Below the pieces are notes generated by a model, which had not been told where the DNA came from, made no database searches, and saw only the letters and a program-made list of their open reading frames with translations. Position numbers and translations under genes: made by a program. From assembly GCA_944358705.1 (NCBI GenBank), contig CALVRR010000006.1, positions 1-64,000 on the forward strand: DNA of 64,000 nt, in the 5' to 3' direction. This stretch comes from an uncultured Bacilli bacterium. Lineage in GTDB: Bacteria > Bacillota_I > Bacilli_A > RF39 > UBA660. Positions 49,779-59,629 of this stretch are shown here, piece after piece. How positions within the stretch are numbered: position 1 is the stretch's first letter; each line of letters begins with the position of its first letter.

Positions 49779-50766
49779 GAGTGTTATTACAAATTATCAT
49801 TTAGAGGATGATCAGTTGATGGATAATACCATTCGTCCTGAGAGTATTGATGAATATATTGGACAGGAAGATGTAAAGGAGAATATTCAGGTTTTTGTAG
49901 AAGCTGCAAAAATGAGAAATGAACCTTTGGATCATGTTTTACTTTATGGTCCTCCAGGATTAGGTAAAACTACCCTTGCTTTTATTATTGCTCATGAATT
50001 AGGAACTAATATTAAAACAGCTAGTGGACCAAGTATTGAGAAGAGTGGAGATTTGGCTGCGATTCTTTCTTCTTTGGAACCTGGAGATGTTTTATTTATT
50101 GATGAAATTCATCGTATGCCTAGGTATATTGAAGAAATTCTTTATCCTGCTATGGAAGATTTTTCTTTGGATATCATTGTTGGTAGCGAGGGAAATAGTC
50201 GTAATATTAAGATTGATTTACCTCCTTTTACTTTGGTTGGAGCAACGACTCGTGCTGGAGATTTGTCTGCACCACTTCGTGATCGATTTGGTATTACTTC
50301 TAAGTTACAATTTTATACGGTAGATGAACTTACTGATATCATTAAACGTACAGCAAGAGTGTTAAATGTAGAAATTGAAGAGGATGCCGCTTGTGAATTG
50401 GCTAAAAGAAGTAGAGGAACACCACGTATTGCTAACCGTTTGTTTAAGCGAGTTCGTGATTTTGCGTTGGTTAAGGGGAATGGCGTAGTTAATTTAGAGA
50501 TTACTGAAGAAGCTTTGGAACGTTTGAAAGTTGATAAGATGGGACTAGATAATACGGATAGAGAATTGTTACTTGCGATTATAGAGAAATTTAATGGAGG
50601 TCCTGTTGGAATTGAAGCTCTTAGTAGTTCTATCGGAGAAGAAGTTACTACGATTGAAGATGTTTATGAACCATATTTATTACAAACTGGGTTGTTAAAA
50701 AGGACCAGTCGTGGTAGAATAGCTACCGATAAGGCATATCAAATTTTAGGAATAGAAAAACAGTAG
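49768..50766 (+). CDS. ruvB: Holliday junction branch migration DNA helicase RuvB
   Basis: AAA+ motor of 332 residues. Walker [11 protein letters not shown], Walker B LFIDEIHR, sensor 1 [18 protein letters not shown], and the C-terminal winged-helix end ([17 protein letters not shown]) are clear. The GTG at 49768 has AAAGGAGAG seven bases upstream and overlaps the preceding gene. Normal length. Confidence 0.97.
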   Translation: MQDESVITNYHLEDDQLMDNTIRPESIDEYIGQEDVKENIQVFVEAAKMRNEPLDHVLLYGPPGLGKTTLAFIIAHELGTNIKTASGPSIEKSGDLAAILSSLEPGDVLFIDEIHRMPRYIEEILYPAMEDFSLDIIVGSEGNSRNIKIDLPPFTLVGATTRAGDLSAPLRDRFGITSKLQFYTVDELTDIIKRTARVLNVEIEEDAACELAKRSRGTPRIANRLFKRVRDFALVKGNGVVNLEITEEALERLKVDKMGLDNTDRELLLAIIEKFNGGPVGIEALSSSIGEEVTTIEDVYEPYLLQTGLLKRTSRGRIATDKAYQILGIEKQ

Positions 50767-50781
50767 GTTTGGTGAAGTAGT

Positions 50782-51372
50782 ATGAAGCAATTTATTTTTG
50801 ATAAAGTAGAAAATATGGGAGATGTTCGTGAAGTTGTGCATTTGCATGCTGATAAGTTGGTTTCTTTTCATCCAGAGTTGTTGGAACAACATTATCAGTC
50901 TTTGGCTTGTATGAATCCTAGTAAAGAAGAAAAATTTTTACCATTTGTACATTATGTAGATCAACAGTTTTCTTCTTATGGATTTTATGGTTTTACTTTT
51001 CAAAAATTAATTACTGTTTTAACAGCTGCCACTTATTATCATATGTTTTATGATAGAATTTCGAATCTTTCTAATGGAGAACTTTCTATTTTAGCAAAGT
51101 ATTCTTTTCTAGATCCCGTGGAGGAGTATTCTAAAAATATCGAATGTTTTCCAAAATCTGTATTATCTTTAGTCGAAGGGAAAACGGCGGATTTTACGAA
51201 GAGAGATGAGTTAATGAAGTGGTATGACTATTCTCTTGGTAAAGGAGAAAAGTCTGAGGAATTATTGCAGCAATTGCAATCTAGTTCTTTAAGTGATTTA
51301 ATTCAAAAATCTTTTCAATTAGAGGATAAAGTATTAGAGGAGGTTGAGTTTTGTGACGGTCGAGGAATTTAA
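50782..51372 (+). CDS. Uncharacterised protein between ruvB and queA
   Basis: Protein of 196 residues, no recognised family; mostly helical with aromatic-rich segments ([15 protein letters not shown]). GGTGAAG precedes the ATG, 15 bases after ruvB, and its last 20 bases overlap queA, so it belongs to the ruvAB-queA operon. No membrane helix or signal. Confidence 0.65.
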   Translation: MKQFIFDKVENMGDVREVVHLHADKLVSFHPELLEQHYQSLACMNPSKEEKFLPFVHYVDQQFSSYGFYGFTFQKLITVLTAATYYHMFYDRISNLSNGELSILAKYSFLDPVEEYSKNIECFPKSVLSLVEGKTADFTKRDELMKWYDYSLGKGEKSEELLQQLQSSSLSDLIQKSFQLEDKVLEEVEFCDGRGI

Positions 51373-52378
51373 TTATGATTTGCCAGAAGAGTTAATTGCG
51401 CAAACACCCTTAAAGAAGAGGGATGAATCTAGACTTATGGTTCTTGATAAAGAAACGGGAGAAATTTCTCATAAACATTTTAAAGATATTCTTTCTTATT
51501 TAGAACCAGGGGATACGTTAGTGTTAAATGATACCAAAGTACTTCCTGCTAGACTTTATGGAGAGAAAGTAGATACGAAGGCAGCGATTGAAGTGTTGCT
51601 TTTAAAAAATACGGAAGGAGATACCTGGGAGTGTTTAGTGAAACCAGCTCGCCGTATTAAAGAAGGTACCGTTGTTTCATTTGGGGATGGAAAGTTAAAA
51701 GCTACTTGTGTTTTTGTTGGAGAAGAAGGAATCCGTCATTTTACATTTTCTTATGAAGGAATTTTTTTAGAGGTGTTAGAAGAGTTAGGAACTATGCCAC
51801 TTCCTCCTTATATTCATGAGCAGTTAGAAGATCAATCTAGATATCAAACGGTTTATGCAAGAGAAGTTGGTAGTGCAGCAGCACCTACCGCTGGTCTTCA
51901 TTTTACGAAAGAATTGTTAAAGAAAATAGAGGATAAAGGGGTTCATATTGCTTATATTACTCTTCATGTTGGACTTGGTACTTTTCGACCTGTTAGTGTT
52001 GATAAAGTAGAAGAACATGAAATGCATAGTGAATTTTATCAAATGACTAAGGAAGTAGCTGAGTTATTAACTGAAACGAAAAAAAATGGAAAAAGAATTA
52101 TTAGTGTTGGTACTACTAGTACTAGGACTTTGGAAACGATTATGAGTTTATATCATGAATTTCGTGAATGTAGTGGATGGACGGATATTTTTATTTATCC
52201 AGGTTATCAGTTTAAGGCTATTGATTGTTTAATTACTAATTTTCATTTACCTAAATCTACATTAGTTATGTTGGTTTCTGCTCTTGCTGGAAAAGAAAAT
52301 ATTTTACACGCTTATAAGGTGGCTGTGAAAGAAAAATATCGTTTCTTTTCCTTTGGAGATGCGATGTTTATTAAATAA
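51353..52378 (+). CDS. queA: S-adenosylmethionine:tRNA ribosyltransferase-isomerase QueA
   Basis: QueA of 341 residues, which transfers the ribosyl part of SAM to preQ1-tRNA in queuosine synthesis. It shows [36 protein letters not shown] and [12 protein letters not shown], all typical. GAGGAGG is nine bases before the GTG at 51353; the TTG at 51344 is too close. It commonly follows ruvB in Firmicutes. Confidence 0.97.
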   Translation: MTVEEFNYDLPEELIAQTPLKKRDESRLMVLDKETGEISHKHFKDILSYLEPGDTLVLNDTKVLPARLYGEKVDTKAAIEVLLLKNTEGDTWECLVKPARRIKEGTVVSFGDGKLKATCVFVGEEGIRHFTFSYEGIFLEVLEELGTMPLPPYIHEQLEDQSRYQTVYAREVGSAAAPTAGLHFTKELLKKIEDKGVHIAYITLHVGLGTFRPVSVDKVEEHEMHSEFYQMTKEVAELLTETKKNGKRIISVGTTSTRTLETIMSLYHEFRECSGWTDIFIYPGYQFKAIDCLITNFHLPKSTLVMLVSALAGKENILHAYKVAVKEKYRFFSFGDAMFIK

Positions 52379-52484
52379 GATAAATTATGTTAAGGGAGTT
52401 TCCTTTCGATGTTTTAAAAGATTATATTTATCGTTTTCAATTTGAGAGTTTTTCTAAAACTATGCAATAAAACTTAAAATTCAT

Positions 52485-52513
52485 TTGCAATTTATATTTT
52501 GTTGTGTTATAAT
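52485..52513 (+). promoter_or_regulatory. Promoter of rplS
   Basis: TTGCAA at 52485-52490, 17-base spacer, TATAAT at 52508-52513. Confidence 0.88.
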
Positions 52514-52518
52514 TGTAA

Positions 52519-52594
52519 ACGTCTAAGCGATGATCCGCTGTTTAACTTTGAATATGATCATTTGTGAAATATATATTTAGAGAGGAGAACTTAT
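52519..52594 (+). promoter_or_regulatory. rplS leader, possible L19-type regulatory element
   Basis: The 76-base leader has short self-complementary parts: AGCG...CGCT around ATGATC near 52528-52541, and a second ATGATC further on (near 52555). Firmicutes often have a small L19 leader here. The match is by position and weak pairing only. Confidence 0.4.
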
Positions 52595-52939
52595 ATGAAT
52601 GTTATTGACAAGATTAACAAAAAACAATTAAATCCAAACGTTCCAGAATTTCGTGTTGGAGATACGGTAAGAGTTGATGTTAAGATTATCGAAGGAAAAA
52701 GAGAACGTATCCAAGCTTTCGAAGGTGTAGTAGTTGCTCGTCGTGGTGGTAGTGTTTCAGAAACATTTACAGTTCGTAAGGTGAGTAGTGGAGTTGGAGT
52801 TGAAAGAACTTTCCCAATTCATTCACCAAAAGTTGCTGGTATTACAGTTGTACGTAAAGGTAAAGTAAGACGTGCGAAACTTACATTCCTAAGAGGTATG
52901 GTTGGCGGATACCGTATTAAAGAAAGAGGACAACAATAA
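52595..52939 (+). CDS. rplS: 50S ribosomal protein L19
   Basis: L19 of 114 residues, usual length. [24 protein letters not shown] and [12 protein letters not shown] are standard. Strong GAGAGGAG precedes the ATG. Here it is not linked to rimM/trmD but stands alone with its own promoter and terminator. Confidence 0.98.
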   Translation: MNVIDKINKKQLNPNVPEFRVGDTVRVDVKIIEGKRERIQAFEGVVVARRGGSVSETFTVRKVSSGVGVERTFPIHSPKVAGITVVRKGKVRRAKLTFLRGMVGGYRIKERGQQ

Positions 52940-52940
52940 A

Positions 52941-52966
52941 AATAAGGCCAAGCCTTATTTTTTTGT
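52941..52966 (+). terminator. Terminator after rplS
   Basis: Perfect 9-bp stem AAATAAGGC/GCCTTATTT with a 3-base loop, followed by T. It lies 13 bases before lepB, which may therefore be expressed by readthrough. Confidence 0.85.
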
Positions 52967-52978
52967 TATAGGTGTCTT

Positions 52979-53491
52979 ATGGAAGAGATAGAAAAGAATA
53001 AAAAGAAGAATTATTTTCGTGAACTTTTACCTTATTTTATTATTATCCTTGTAGTAATTTTTATTAAGGTTTTTATTGTTTCTCCTATTCGTGTGAATGG
53101 GGAGTCTATGGATTCTACTTTGCATGATGGAGATATTATGTTATTAGATGAGGTTAGTTATCGATTTAGTGATATTCAGCGCTTTGATATTGTTGTTATC
53201 CACCGTGAAGATGAATATCTTATTAAACGAGTTATTGGTCTGCCTGGAGAAAAAATTAAATATGTCGATGGAAAACTTTATGTTAATGGTAAATATGTAA
53301 AAGAAGATTTTAAACATAAAAAAACAAATGATTTTTTTGCAATAATTGATGAGGAAAATTATTTTGTTATGGGAGATAATCGTACTAATTCTACGGATAG
53401 TAGAAGTTTCGGTACTGTTTCTCGAGATCAGATTCTTGGTAAAACGAGTTTAACAATTTTTCCGTTTTCTAGATTTGGAAATAAAAAATAG
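52979..53491 (+). CDS. lepB: Signal peptidase I
   Basis: Type I signal peptidase of 170 residues, bacterial Ser/Lys type: one N-terminal helix (about 16-34), GESMDSTL with Ser43, LIKRVIGLPG with Lys83, and MGDNRTNSTDSR. This is distinct from the His-type peptidase at 37066-38223. The general signal peptidase of the cell is the likely role. GGTG lies before the ATG. Confidence 0.95.
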   Translation: MEEIEKNKKKNYFRELLPYFIIILVVIFIKVFIVSPIRVNGESMDSTLHDGDIMLLDEVSYRFSDIQRFDIVVIHREDEYLIKRVIGLPGEKIKYVDGKLYVNGKYVKEDFKHKKTNDFFAIIDEENYFVMGDNRTNSTDSRSFGTVSRDQILGKTSLTIFPFSRFGNKK

Positions 53492-53497
53492 TATATG

Positions 53498-53526
53498 AAA
53501 CATGCTTTTAAGTATGTTTTTTTGTT
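53498..53526 (+). terminator. Terminator of lepB
   Basis: Stem AAACATGCT/AGTATGTTT with one G-T pair and a run of T. Confidence 0.7.
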
Positions 53527-53567
53527 TTTTGTGAATTATAATTTTGATTCTATCTTTCGTTTGATAT

Positions 53568-53596
53568 TTGGTTAACCTCTTTTTTTGTGTTATAAT
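53568..53596 (+). promoter_or_regulatory. Promoter of the methyltransferase-led gene run
   Basis: TTGGTT at 53568-53573, 17-base spacer, TATAAT at 53591-53596; GGGAG precedes the start. Confidence 0.75.
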
Positions 53597-53620
53597 CGTT
53601 TTAGTTAATGGGAGTATAAT

Positions 53621-54229
53621 ATGAAAAAAGCTTATGATACTTTAAATTATTATAATAGTAATGCAAAAGAATTTTATAATCAAACTGTTTTTGCAGATTT
53701 TGAGCGAATTTATCAAAAAGTTTTTATGTTTTTACCTAAACATTCTTATATTTTGGATTTTGGCTGTGGATCTGGAAGAGATAGCAAATATTTTATGGAT
53801 AGGGGATATTTTGTAAAACCTTGTGATGGTTCTATTGAAATGTGTAAATTAGCTAGTAAGTATCTTAATAGAAAAGTAATTTGTATGGATTTTTTGGATC
53901 TTAATGAAGTAAATACTTATGATTGCATTTGGGCTTGTTCTTCTATATTGCATGTAGAAGATGATCATTTATTAGAAGTCTTTAATAAAATGATTGATGC
54001 TTTAAAAGTTGGTGGGATTATTTATACTTCTTTTAAAGTTGGAGAAGGGTATATGATTAAAGAAGGTAAATATTATCGCTTTCTAACTAAGAAAGAAATG
54101 ATTCAACTTTTAGAAAAAACTGGGAAATCGGTTAGACTCATTGATTATTTTGAAAATGAACCTCTTGCTAGAAGAACTTCAAATAGTAATGAAACTTGGG
54201 GAAATTATATTATTCAAAAATATGGTTAG
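53621..54229 (+). CDS. Class I SAM-dependent methyltransferase
   Basis: Protein of 202 residues with motif I DFGCGSGR at 46-53 for SAM binding, an acidic post-II residue in VKPCDGS, and motif IV-like WACSSILHV. Small-molecule methyltransferase of unknown substrate. First gene of the run of accessory enzymes; its own promoter is good. Confidence 0.9.
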   Translation: MKKAYDTLNYYNSNAKEFYNQTVFADFERIYQKVFMFLPKHSYILDFGCGSGRDSKYFMDRGYFVKPCDGSIEMCKLASKYLNRKVICMDFLDLNEVNTYDCIWACSSILHVEDDHLLEVFNKMIDALKVGGIIYTSFKVGEGYMIKEGKYYRFLTKKEMIQLLEKTGKSVRLIDYFENEPLARRTSNSNETWGNYIIQKYG

Positions 54230-54247
54230 AGTGTTAATAGAGTTCGT

Positions 54248-54790
54248 ATGATGATTGTTAGGGGGAATATAAATATAGATGTTTCTAAAATTATTCTAGG
54301 TATTGGAAGTTATTCTACTGTTTTGTCTGGCAATACGGTTTTTATTACTGGAGATGCTGGTAATGCCTGGGAATATTATGGCCCTGCTTATAAAAAACTA
54401 GCTCCTAGATTAGCCACTTATATACCTTATGCTGAGAAGTATGAAGAATTACTTTCTTTAAGGGAGAATGCTTTACAAATACAAGAGTATATGACTATGC
54501 GTAAACAGATAGAAAATCAATATATTGAAAGTTATTATGAAACCAGATTAAAAGAGTTAGATGTGTTAGTGTTGTTGAATACTTTACAGCAAAAATTTGG
54601 AAATCAAATAATTTTATTGTGCCATGAAAATATAGAGGAGTTTTGTCATCGGAGATTGATTGCTGATTATATTGAGTTAAAAACAGGAGTTTATATTCCA
54701 GAAGTTACGGTATCTTCTGATGGTATTATTCAAAGAGTAGAGCCGATTCGTTATAAAGAAAGATTACAAAAAGTAATTTCTAGGAGGTAG
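54248..54790 (+). CDS. DUF488-like protein
   Basis: Protein of 180 residues whose C-terminal half has the DUF488 signature: a strand LLCHENIEEFCHRRLIADYI with the Cys-His-Arg triad. The N-terminal half is less typical, with TLxGDAGNAWEYYGPAYK-like residues in place of the usual DVR motif. DUF488 function is unknown. It starts 18 bases after the methyltransferase and ends 3 bases before the next gene. Confidence 0.7.
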   Translation: MMIVRGNINIDVSKIILGIGSYSTVLSGNTVFITGDAGNAWEYYGPAYKKLAPRLATYIPYAEKYEELLSLRENALQIQEYMTMRKQIENQYIESYYETRLKELDVLVLLNTLQQKFGNQIILLCHENIEEFCHRRLIADYIELKTGVYIPEVTVSSDGIIQRVEPIRYKERLQKVISRR

Positions 54791-54793
54791 AAT

Positions 54794-55408
54794 ATGCTAT
54801 TATATTTATCATCACAAAAGTTAGGAAATCGTGTAGATGTTTTAAAAAAGTGGATAAAAGAGCATGATAATAAAATAATATTAATTTTCAATGCCTTAGA
54901 TGCTAAAGGCCAAGATGTTATTGATAAGAATGTATCGGAGGATAAAAAATTATTAGAAGAAGTAGGATTTGATGTTTCTATTTGTGATTTAAAAAATTAT
55001 TTTGATTGTCCTGAAAAATTAAGAGCAGACTTTACACAATGTCATGCTTTTTGTGTTATGGGTGGTAATGTGTTTTTATTAAGACAGGCTATGAAGTATA
55101 GTGGCTTCGATCAATTTTTAAAAGGAATTTCCTCTTCTGATTATTTATATATCGGGTATAGTGCGGGAAGTGTAATTTTATCTAAAGATTTGAGTGGATT
55201 TCGCGGAATTGATGATGAAGTTTTTTATTACTCGAAGGAAGATTTTTTCTATGAGGGACTTTCTTTGATTGATTATTTATTCATCCCACATTATCAATCC
55301 AACTATCGTAAAGTAGAATTAATTCATAACTTAGTGGAAGATTGTAAGAAAAACGATATTCGTTTTCAAGTTGTTCGAGATGGTGATGTTATCATAGAAA
55401 AAATTTAA
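54794..55408 (+). CDS. Peptidase E-like protein (S51 family)
   Basis: Protein of 204 residues of the class I amidotransferase-like S51 group. MGGNVFLLRQAMK is the family oxyanion region, GYSAGS at 121-126 holds the nucleophile Ser123, and LFIPHYQSN supplies a likely histidine. Alpha-aspartyl dipeptidase activity is known for the family; the substrate here is not established. AGGAGG precedes the ATG. Confidence 0.85.
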   Translation: MLLYLSSQKLGNRVDVLKKWIKEHDNKIILIFNALDAKGQDVIDKNVSEDKKLLEEVGFDVSICDLKNYFDCPEKLRADFTQCHAFCVMGGNVFLLRQAMKYSGFDQFLKGISSSDYLYIGYSAGSVILSKDLSGFRGIDDEVFYYSKEDFFYEGLSLIDYLFIPHYQSNYRKVELIHNLVEDCKKNDIRFQVVRDGDVIIEKI

Positions 55409-55464
55409 ACTGTAGAAAAATAAAATTATATGTAGTGAGATTGGATGTTTTGAGGTGATACTTT

Positions 55465-55554
55465 ATGCTATCAATAATAAAAACTGTTCCTGTTATTAGT
55501 AGAAAAACACCTTTTGAAATAGAGCTTGATAAGAAATTATTAAAGAAGATTTAA
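55465..55554 (+). CDS. Tiny ORF or gene remnant
   Basis: A 29-codon frame (MLSIIKTVPVISRKTPFEIE at the start, then DKKLLKK) with AGGTGATA six bases before the ATG. It may be a small peptide or the leftover 5' end of a decayed gene. It fills the only gap of more than 100 bases between the S51 and DUF402 genes. Confidence 0.35.
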   Translation: MLSIIKTVPVISRKTPFEIELDKKLLKKI

Positions 55555-55594
55555 AGGAACTAATGAAATTTGAGTAATTTTAGAGGTGTGTTTT

Positions 55595-56098
55595 ATGAGA
55601 AGAAGATATGCTAATCAAGTTGATGATAATTATTTGGTAAAAAGATTTGAAGATGATATTTTTAAGGGATATGTTTATTATAGTAAGTTTAAATCTGGGG
55701 AAGCTCTTATTGTTAATAATGGGGTTAGTGATGTCTGTATTAAAAATATAGGTTATGAATGGTTACAAGTTTATCCTGATGATGCAAGGTATGTTATTAC
55801 TATTATGTTTGATAGTGATAAAAAATTAATAGAATGGTATTTTGATATAGCAAAAGAAATTGGAATAGATAATGATATTTGTTATGAAGATGATTTGTAT
55901 TTAGATATGGTTATTATGCCTGATGGGAAAAGTATAGTTCTTGATGAAGATGAGTTGGCTGAGGCTCTTCATAAAGGTGAAGTTACTCAAAGTGATGTAG
56001 ATTATGCTTATAAGGTATTAGGAAAATTAAAAAATAAATATGTAGATCATTTTGATGATTTAATAAGTTTAACAACTTATTTATATGATAAATTTTAA
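55595..56098 (+). CDS. DUF402 domain protein
   Basis: Protein of 167 residues. The core WYFDIAKEIG, DDLYLDMVIMPDG and LDEDELAEAL matches DUF402, a family that contains nucleotide phosphatases with acidic metal ligands. AGAGGTG suits the ATG at 55595 rather than the in-frame GTG at 55586. Substrate unknown. Confidence 0.85.
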   Translation: MRRRYANQVDDNYLVKRFEDDIFKGYVYYSKFKSGEALIVNNGVSDVCIKNIGYEWLQVYPDDARYVITIMFDSDKKLIEWYFDIAKEIGIDNDICYEDDLYLDMVIMPDGKSIVLDEDELAEALHKGEVTQSDVDYAYKVLGKLKNKYVDHFDDLISLTTYLYDKF

Positions 56099-56118
56099 TA
56101 AAAAATAGGAGTTGATTT

Positions 56119-56751
56119 ATGACAACAGTATATTTAATTAGACATTCTATAAAAGAAAAAAATTATGGTGTATTTGATTCTGATGATTCTTCTCAAGTAA
56201 AAAATGAAAAACAAGTTTTAAGTTGTGAAGGAGAAGAGAAAGCCAGAATTTTATCTATGCATCAAGAGTTACAAAATATAGATGTATTATGGTCTAGTAA
56301 CTATGTAAGAGCAATACAAACAGCAAAATATATAGGAAGTCGTAATTTAATTCCAGTTAATATTTCTTCTTCGTTTGATGAAAGACATTATGGTACTTTT
56401 AAGAATGATGTAGAAAAAGAGGAGTTTTGGATAAGGCAGTTTATTGATTGTAAATTAAAAAATGAAGATGGAGAGTCGCAGGTTGATGTATGCAACAGAA
56501 TGACTAAAAAAATAGAAGAATTCTTAGATATTTATAAGAATAAGAGGATAGCTATTGTATGTCATAATGCTTGTATTTTGTTTTATTTATTGCAGTATTG
56601 TGAGTTAGTGGATGCTAAAATTAGAAAGAAGTTAACTATTTGTTTTCGGGGAAAAACGTTAATTTTAGATGATATTATGGAATCTCCTTCTATTATGAAA
56701 TTAGAGTTTGATGATAAGCAGTTAGTTAATTTGTCTTATATAAGAATTTAA
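56119..56751 (+). CDS. Histidine phosphatase family protein
   Basis: Protein of 210 residues of the phosphoglycerate-mutase-like fold. LIRHS gives Arg8-His9, the phosphorylated His; ARxIQTAKYI-like RAIQTAKYI, DERHYG (Glu) and IVCHNA (second His) complete the site. Likely a small-molecule phosphatase. A second member lies at 61729. AGGAG precedes the ATG. Confidence 0.88.
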   Translation: MTTVYLIRHSIKEKNYGVFDSDDSSQVKNEKQVLSCEGEEKARILSMHQELQNIDVLWSSNYVRAIQTAKYIGSRNLIPVNISSSFDERHYGTFKNDVEKEEFWIRQFIDCKLKNEDGESQVDVCNRMTKKIEEFLDIYKNKRIAIVCHNACILFYLLQYCELVDAKIRKKLTICFRGKTLILDDIMESPSIMKLEFDDKQLVNLSYIRI

Positions 56752-56774
56752 TATTATATGTTGGAGGTGATTTT

Positions 56775-57398
56775 ATGACTAAAATATTTTTATTTGATTT
56801 TGATGGTACTTTAGTTACAGAGGATATTTTGGATGTTATGTGTGATATTGTTGGTAAGAAAGAAGAGTCTATTGAACTTAAAAATAAAGTACTTCATGGA
56901 TTTGTTCAAGGGTATGGACCTTTATGTACTAGGATTAATTTTTTACAGGGAGTTACTTATCAACAAATGAAAGATAAATTAGATGAGAATAATTATTTAA
57001 GAGATGGAGTAGTGGAGTTATTTAAAACGCTTAATGATAAGGGATATATTACCGTAGTTTCTTCTGGAAATATTGAACCAGTGTTAAGATATTATCAGGA
57101 GTTGTTGAATATCACTTATGTATTTGGTAGTAAACCTGATATGGATGGAGATAAGATTCTTGGTATTTCAGAATCTAGTTTTCGTAGTCATGATTTTAAA
57201 TATGAAGCTTGTTTGGATGTTATTCATCAGTATGATGAGGAAGAAAAGAAAGTATATGGGGTAGGAGATTCTGCGGTTGATATTTCCATGTTGTCGCTTG
57301 CGGATGTTAAGTTTGCGATTGATCCTAAAGGAGGACTTGACAAACATGTAGATTATGTTATTCATGATATGAGAGAGATTATTGATTATTTGGATTGA
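56775..57398 (+). CDS. HAD-superfamily phosphatase (SerB-like)
   Basis: Protein of 207 residues with FDFDGTLV (Asp8, Asp10), VVSSGN (motif II Ser), and GVGDSAVDISML (motif IV). Motif spacing resembles HAD-IB phosphatases such as phosphoserine phosphatase or MtnX-type, but the substrate is unknown. GGAGGTGA precedes the ATG. Confidence 0.87.
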   Translation: MTKIFLFDFDGTLVTEDILDVMCDIVGKKEESIELKNKVLHGFVQGYGPLCTRINFLQGVTYQQMKDKLDENNYLRDGVVELFKTLNDKGYITVVSSGNIEPVLRYYQELLNITYVFGSKPDMDGDKILGISESSFRSHDFKYEACLDVIHQYDEEEKKVYGVGDSAVDISMLSLADVKFAIDPKGGLDKHVDYVIHDMREIIDYLD

Positions 57399-57434
57399 TT
57401 TGTTATTGTTTTATTGAAATAAGGGGGAAAGGAA

Positions 57435-58079
57435 ATGGAATTACATGATAAATATTTTCATAGCATTCATTCTTATGGTAGTTCCTATGATGATACTTTG
57501 GAAAATATAGAGATGCGATTAGATAAACTTTCTCGTATTTTAGAGTCTGGGGCAATTTTATGTAAAGAAAAAATTATTTCTCGGTATGGTAGTGGTAATT
57601 TTCATTCCAATGCTTCTATTAATGGAGATTTGTTTGTTTCTATTTCTAGATATCAAAATAGTGGGACAGATTATGATAAGCAGTATAAGGAAGAATGTAA
57701 TCCTAGTTATTTTGAAGATGCTTTTCAAGATTTTGTGTTGCAGCAATTTTCTATTGTATTAGACTCGTCTATTGAGAAAGATTTAAAAATATATGAAGGT
57801 GGAATTTACTTAGAAAGACAGGTACCTAGAGAGATTCCTTTAAAATATATGGTAGGAATATCTGTTTTTGATGGAGGAGAGTTGTATCCGTTTTTTCATT
57901 CGGTAGAAGAAGATAGATTTTCTCAATTTTATCAAAATGGTTTTGCTTGTTATGAACTTTCTTCTATTATTGATTTGTTAGAGAAGTATCATTGTTCTGT
58001 TCCTGTAGTTTCTATTTTGGATGGTAATTCTTATCATGATAATATACAATATAGAAAATTTATTAATAAGCGTAATTAG
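57435..58079 (+). CDS. Uncharacterised protein
   Basis: Protein of 214 residues, no certain family. The N-terminal part, with repeated RLDKLSRILESGAILCKEK and then GDLFVSISRY, has the layout of proteins with ADP-ribosyltransferase-like folds (a helix, 'IL-SG-I', then a short strand), but I would not assign that. AGGGGGAAAGG precedes the ATG. Confidence 0.6.
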   Translation: MELHDKYFHSIHSYGSSYDDTLENIEMRLDKLSRILESGAILCKEKIISRYGSGNFHSNASINGDLFVSISRYQNSGTDYDKQYKEECNPSYFEDAFQDFVLQQFSIVLDSSIEKDLKIYEGGIYLERQVPREIPLKYMVGISVFDGGELYPFFHSVEEDRFSQFYQNGFACYELSSIIDLLEKYHCSVPVVSILDGNSYHDNIQYRKFINKRN

Positions 58080-58094
58080 AATAAGAGGTGGAGT

Positions 58095-58865
58095 ATGGAT
58101 AAATATTTTGATTTTTTTAACAAATATAATGATTATTATATGGAAATTGCTAAAGACCAGTTTCAGAAGTTACATATTCATAGAAAAATAGAGCATAGTA
58201 AAAGAGTTTATAAGATTGCCGTTGAGGTTGCTCGAAAGTTAGAATTAAATGAGGAAGAAATTCGTCTTGTTGGTATTGCTTCTTTATTTCATGATATCGG
58301 AAGACTTCCTCAGTTTTTTCAATATAATACTTATAAAGATAGTAAGATTTGCGATCATTCTTTATTAGGAATTCAAGTTTTGGAACAAGAAAAAATATTA
58401 GATGATTTATCTAGCGATGAGAAGAGGATGATTTTAGAAATTATTAGGTTACATGATTATAAGGAACTTCCTTCTGATTTACCTAAGAAATTATATGACT
58501 ATGTATCTATTGTTAGAGATGCTGATAAAATAGATTGGATGTATTCTATGGTGAATATTATTCCTAAATTATCAGAAAAAGATCAGGCAGTTTTTTATTC
58601 GAATAAAGAAAATAAAAATTTTATTTCTAAAAAAGTAGTTGAATCTATATTAAATAATCAAGTGATTAGTAAGAAGGATATGGATACTATAGATGAACTT
58701 AGAGCAGCTGCGATGGGATGGGTAACGTCATTTATAAAATGTCCTCCTAGTTATGAAATTATAAAAAGAGAAAATTTAATTCAAAAAACTTTTAATTTAA
58801 TGGGAGATACGAAAGAAAAACAAGTGATTTTTGATTATGTTAGAATTTGGATAAATAGATTATAA
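58095..58865 (+). CDS. HD-domain phosphohydrolase
   Basis: Protein of 256 residues. His34 (KIEHSKRV), the HD pair His66-Asp67 (LFHDIGR), HSLLG and RDADKID form the metal site of HD phosphohydrolases. No additional domain. It is different in length and motif context from the HD gene at 18872. AGAGGTGGAG precedes the ATG. Confidence 0.88.
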   Translation: MDKYFDFFNKYNDYYMEIAKDQFQKLHIHRKIEHSKRVYKIAVEVARKLELNEEEIRLVGIASLFHDIGRLPQFFQYNTYKDSKICDHSLLGIQVLEQEKILDDLSSDEKRMILEIIRLHDYKELPSDLPKKLYDYVSIVRDADKIDWMYSMVNIIPKLSEKDQAVFYSNKENKNFISKKVVESILNNQVISKKDMDTIDELRAAAMGWVTSFIKCPPSYEIIKRENLIQKTFNLMGDTKEKQVIFDYVRIWINRL

Positions 58866-58900
58866 ATTGAATTTTACATTTAGATTGGAGAGTGGATTTT

Positions 58901-59341
58901 ATGGATATAAAAATAGAAGACTTAAAATATGAAGATATTGAAGAATGCTATAAATTGAACATGGATATTTTTAATGAGAATCGTGATTTACAAGAAATTA
59001 AGGATTTATATAAAAAATATAGTGGTATGAAAGATACTTATCGATATTTAGTAGCGAAAGTTGATGGAAAAATAGTAGGTTATACTTCTTGTATTATAGG
59101 ATATAATTTGTTTGATGGTAAGCATCCATTTATGACTTTATGGTATGTTGGTACACATCCAGATTATAGAAGAAAAGGGGTTGCAACTAAGTTGTTTCAG
59201 ACTATTGAAGAAATTGCTAGAGAAAACCATTGCGAACTTATTTATTTTACTTCTGAGATGTATCGTAAGGATGCCCATGCTTTTTATGAAAAAATGGGAT
59301 ATGCTCAAAATAAAAGTAAGGCTTTTATTAAATATTTATAA
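58901..59341 (+). CDS. GNAT N-acetyltransferase
   Basis: Protein of 146 residues. The acetyl-CoA loop VGTHPDYRRKGVATKLF (Q/RxxGxG/A type) and AHAFYEKMGY are typical. AGGAGAG precedes the ATG at 58901; the in-frame GTG at 58892 is less likely. Acceptor substrate unknown. Confidence 0.9.
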   Translation: MDIKIEDLKYEDIEECYKLNMDIFNENRDLQEIKDLYKKYSGMKDTYRYLVAKVDGKIVGYTSCIIGYNLFDGKHPFMTLWYVGTHPDYRRKGVATKLFQTIEEIARENHCELIYFTSEMYRKDAHAFYEKMGYAQNKSKAFIKYL

Positions 59342-59397
59342 AATGGTATTCTTGTAAGTTTTGAAGATAAAAAATAGTTATACATGAGGTAAATTCT

Positions 59398-59613
59398 ATG
59401 TTAGTTGTTGAAGTTAGATTAAAATTAGATAAATATTTTAAATATTATGATAATCAAGATTATTATGATTTTGATTTCGATATATAAAGAAAAAAGTTGA
59501 TTGATGATCTTAATTCGTATGGATTTCATTTTCATTATGATACTTTAGGATTGGATAAATTAAGAACTTTGTATTATGGAAAAGGAATGTATAGTATGAA
59601 TCAAAATGGATAG
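59398..59613 (+). pseudogene. Small tyrosine-rich gene interrupted by an in-frame stop
   Basis: An ATG at 59398 opens a frame of 29 codons ending in TAA at 59485-59487; the same frame continues without a stop for another 41 codons to TAG at 59611-59613. The two halves have matching composition (Tyr, Asp, Leu, Lys), as expected for one small protein of about 71 residues with a nonsense change. GAGGTAAATTCT precedes the ATG. No family recognised. Confidence 0.5.
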
Positions 59614-59629
59614 AAGGGAATGATAAAAT

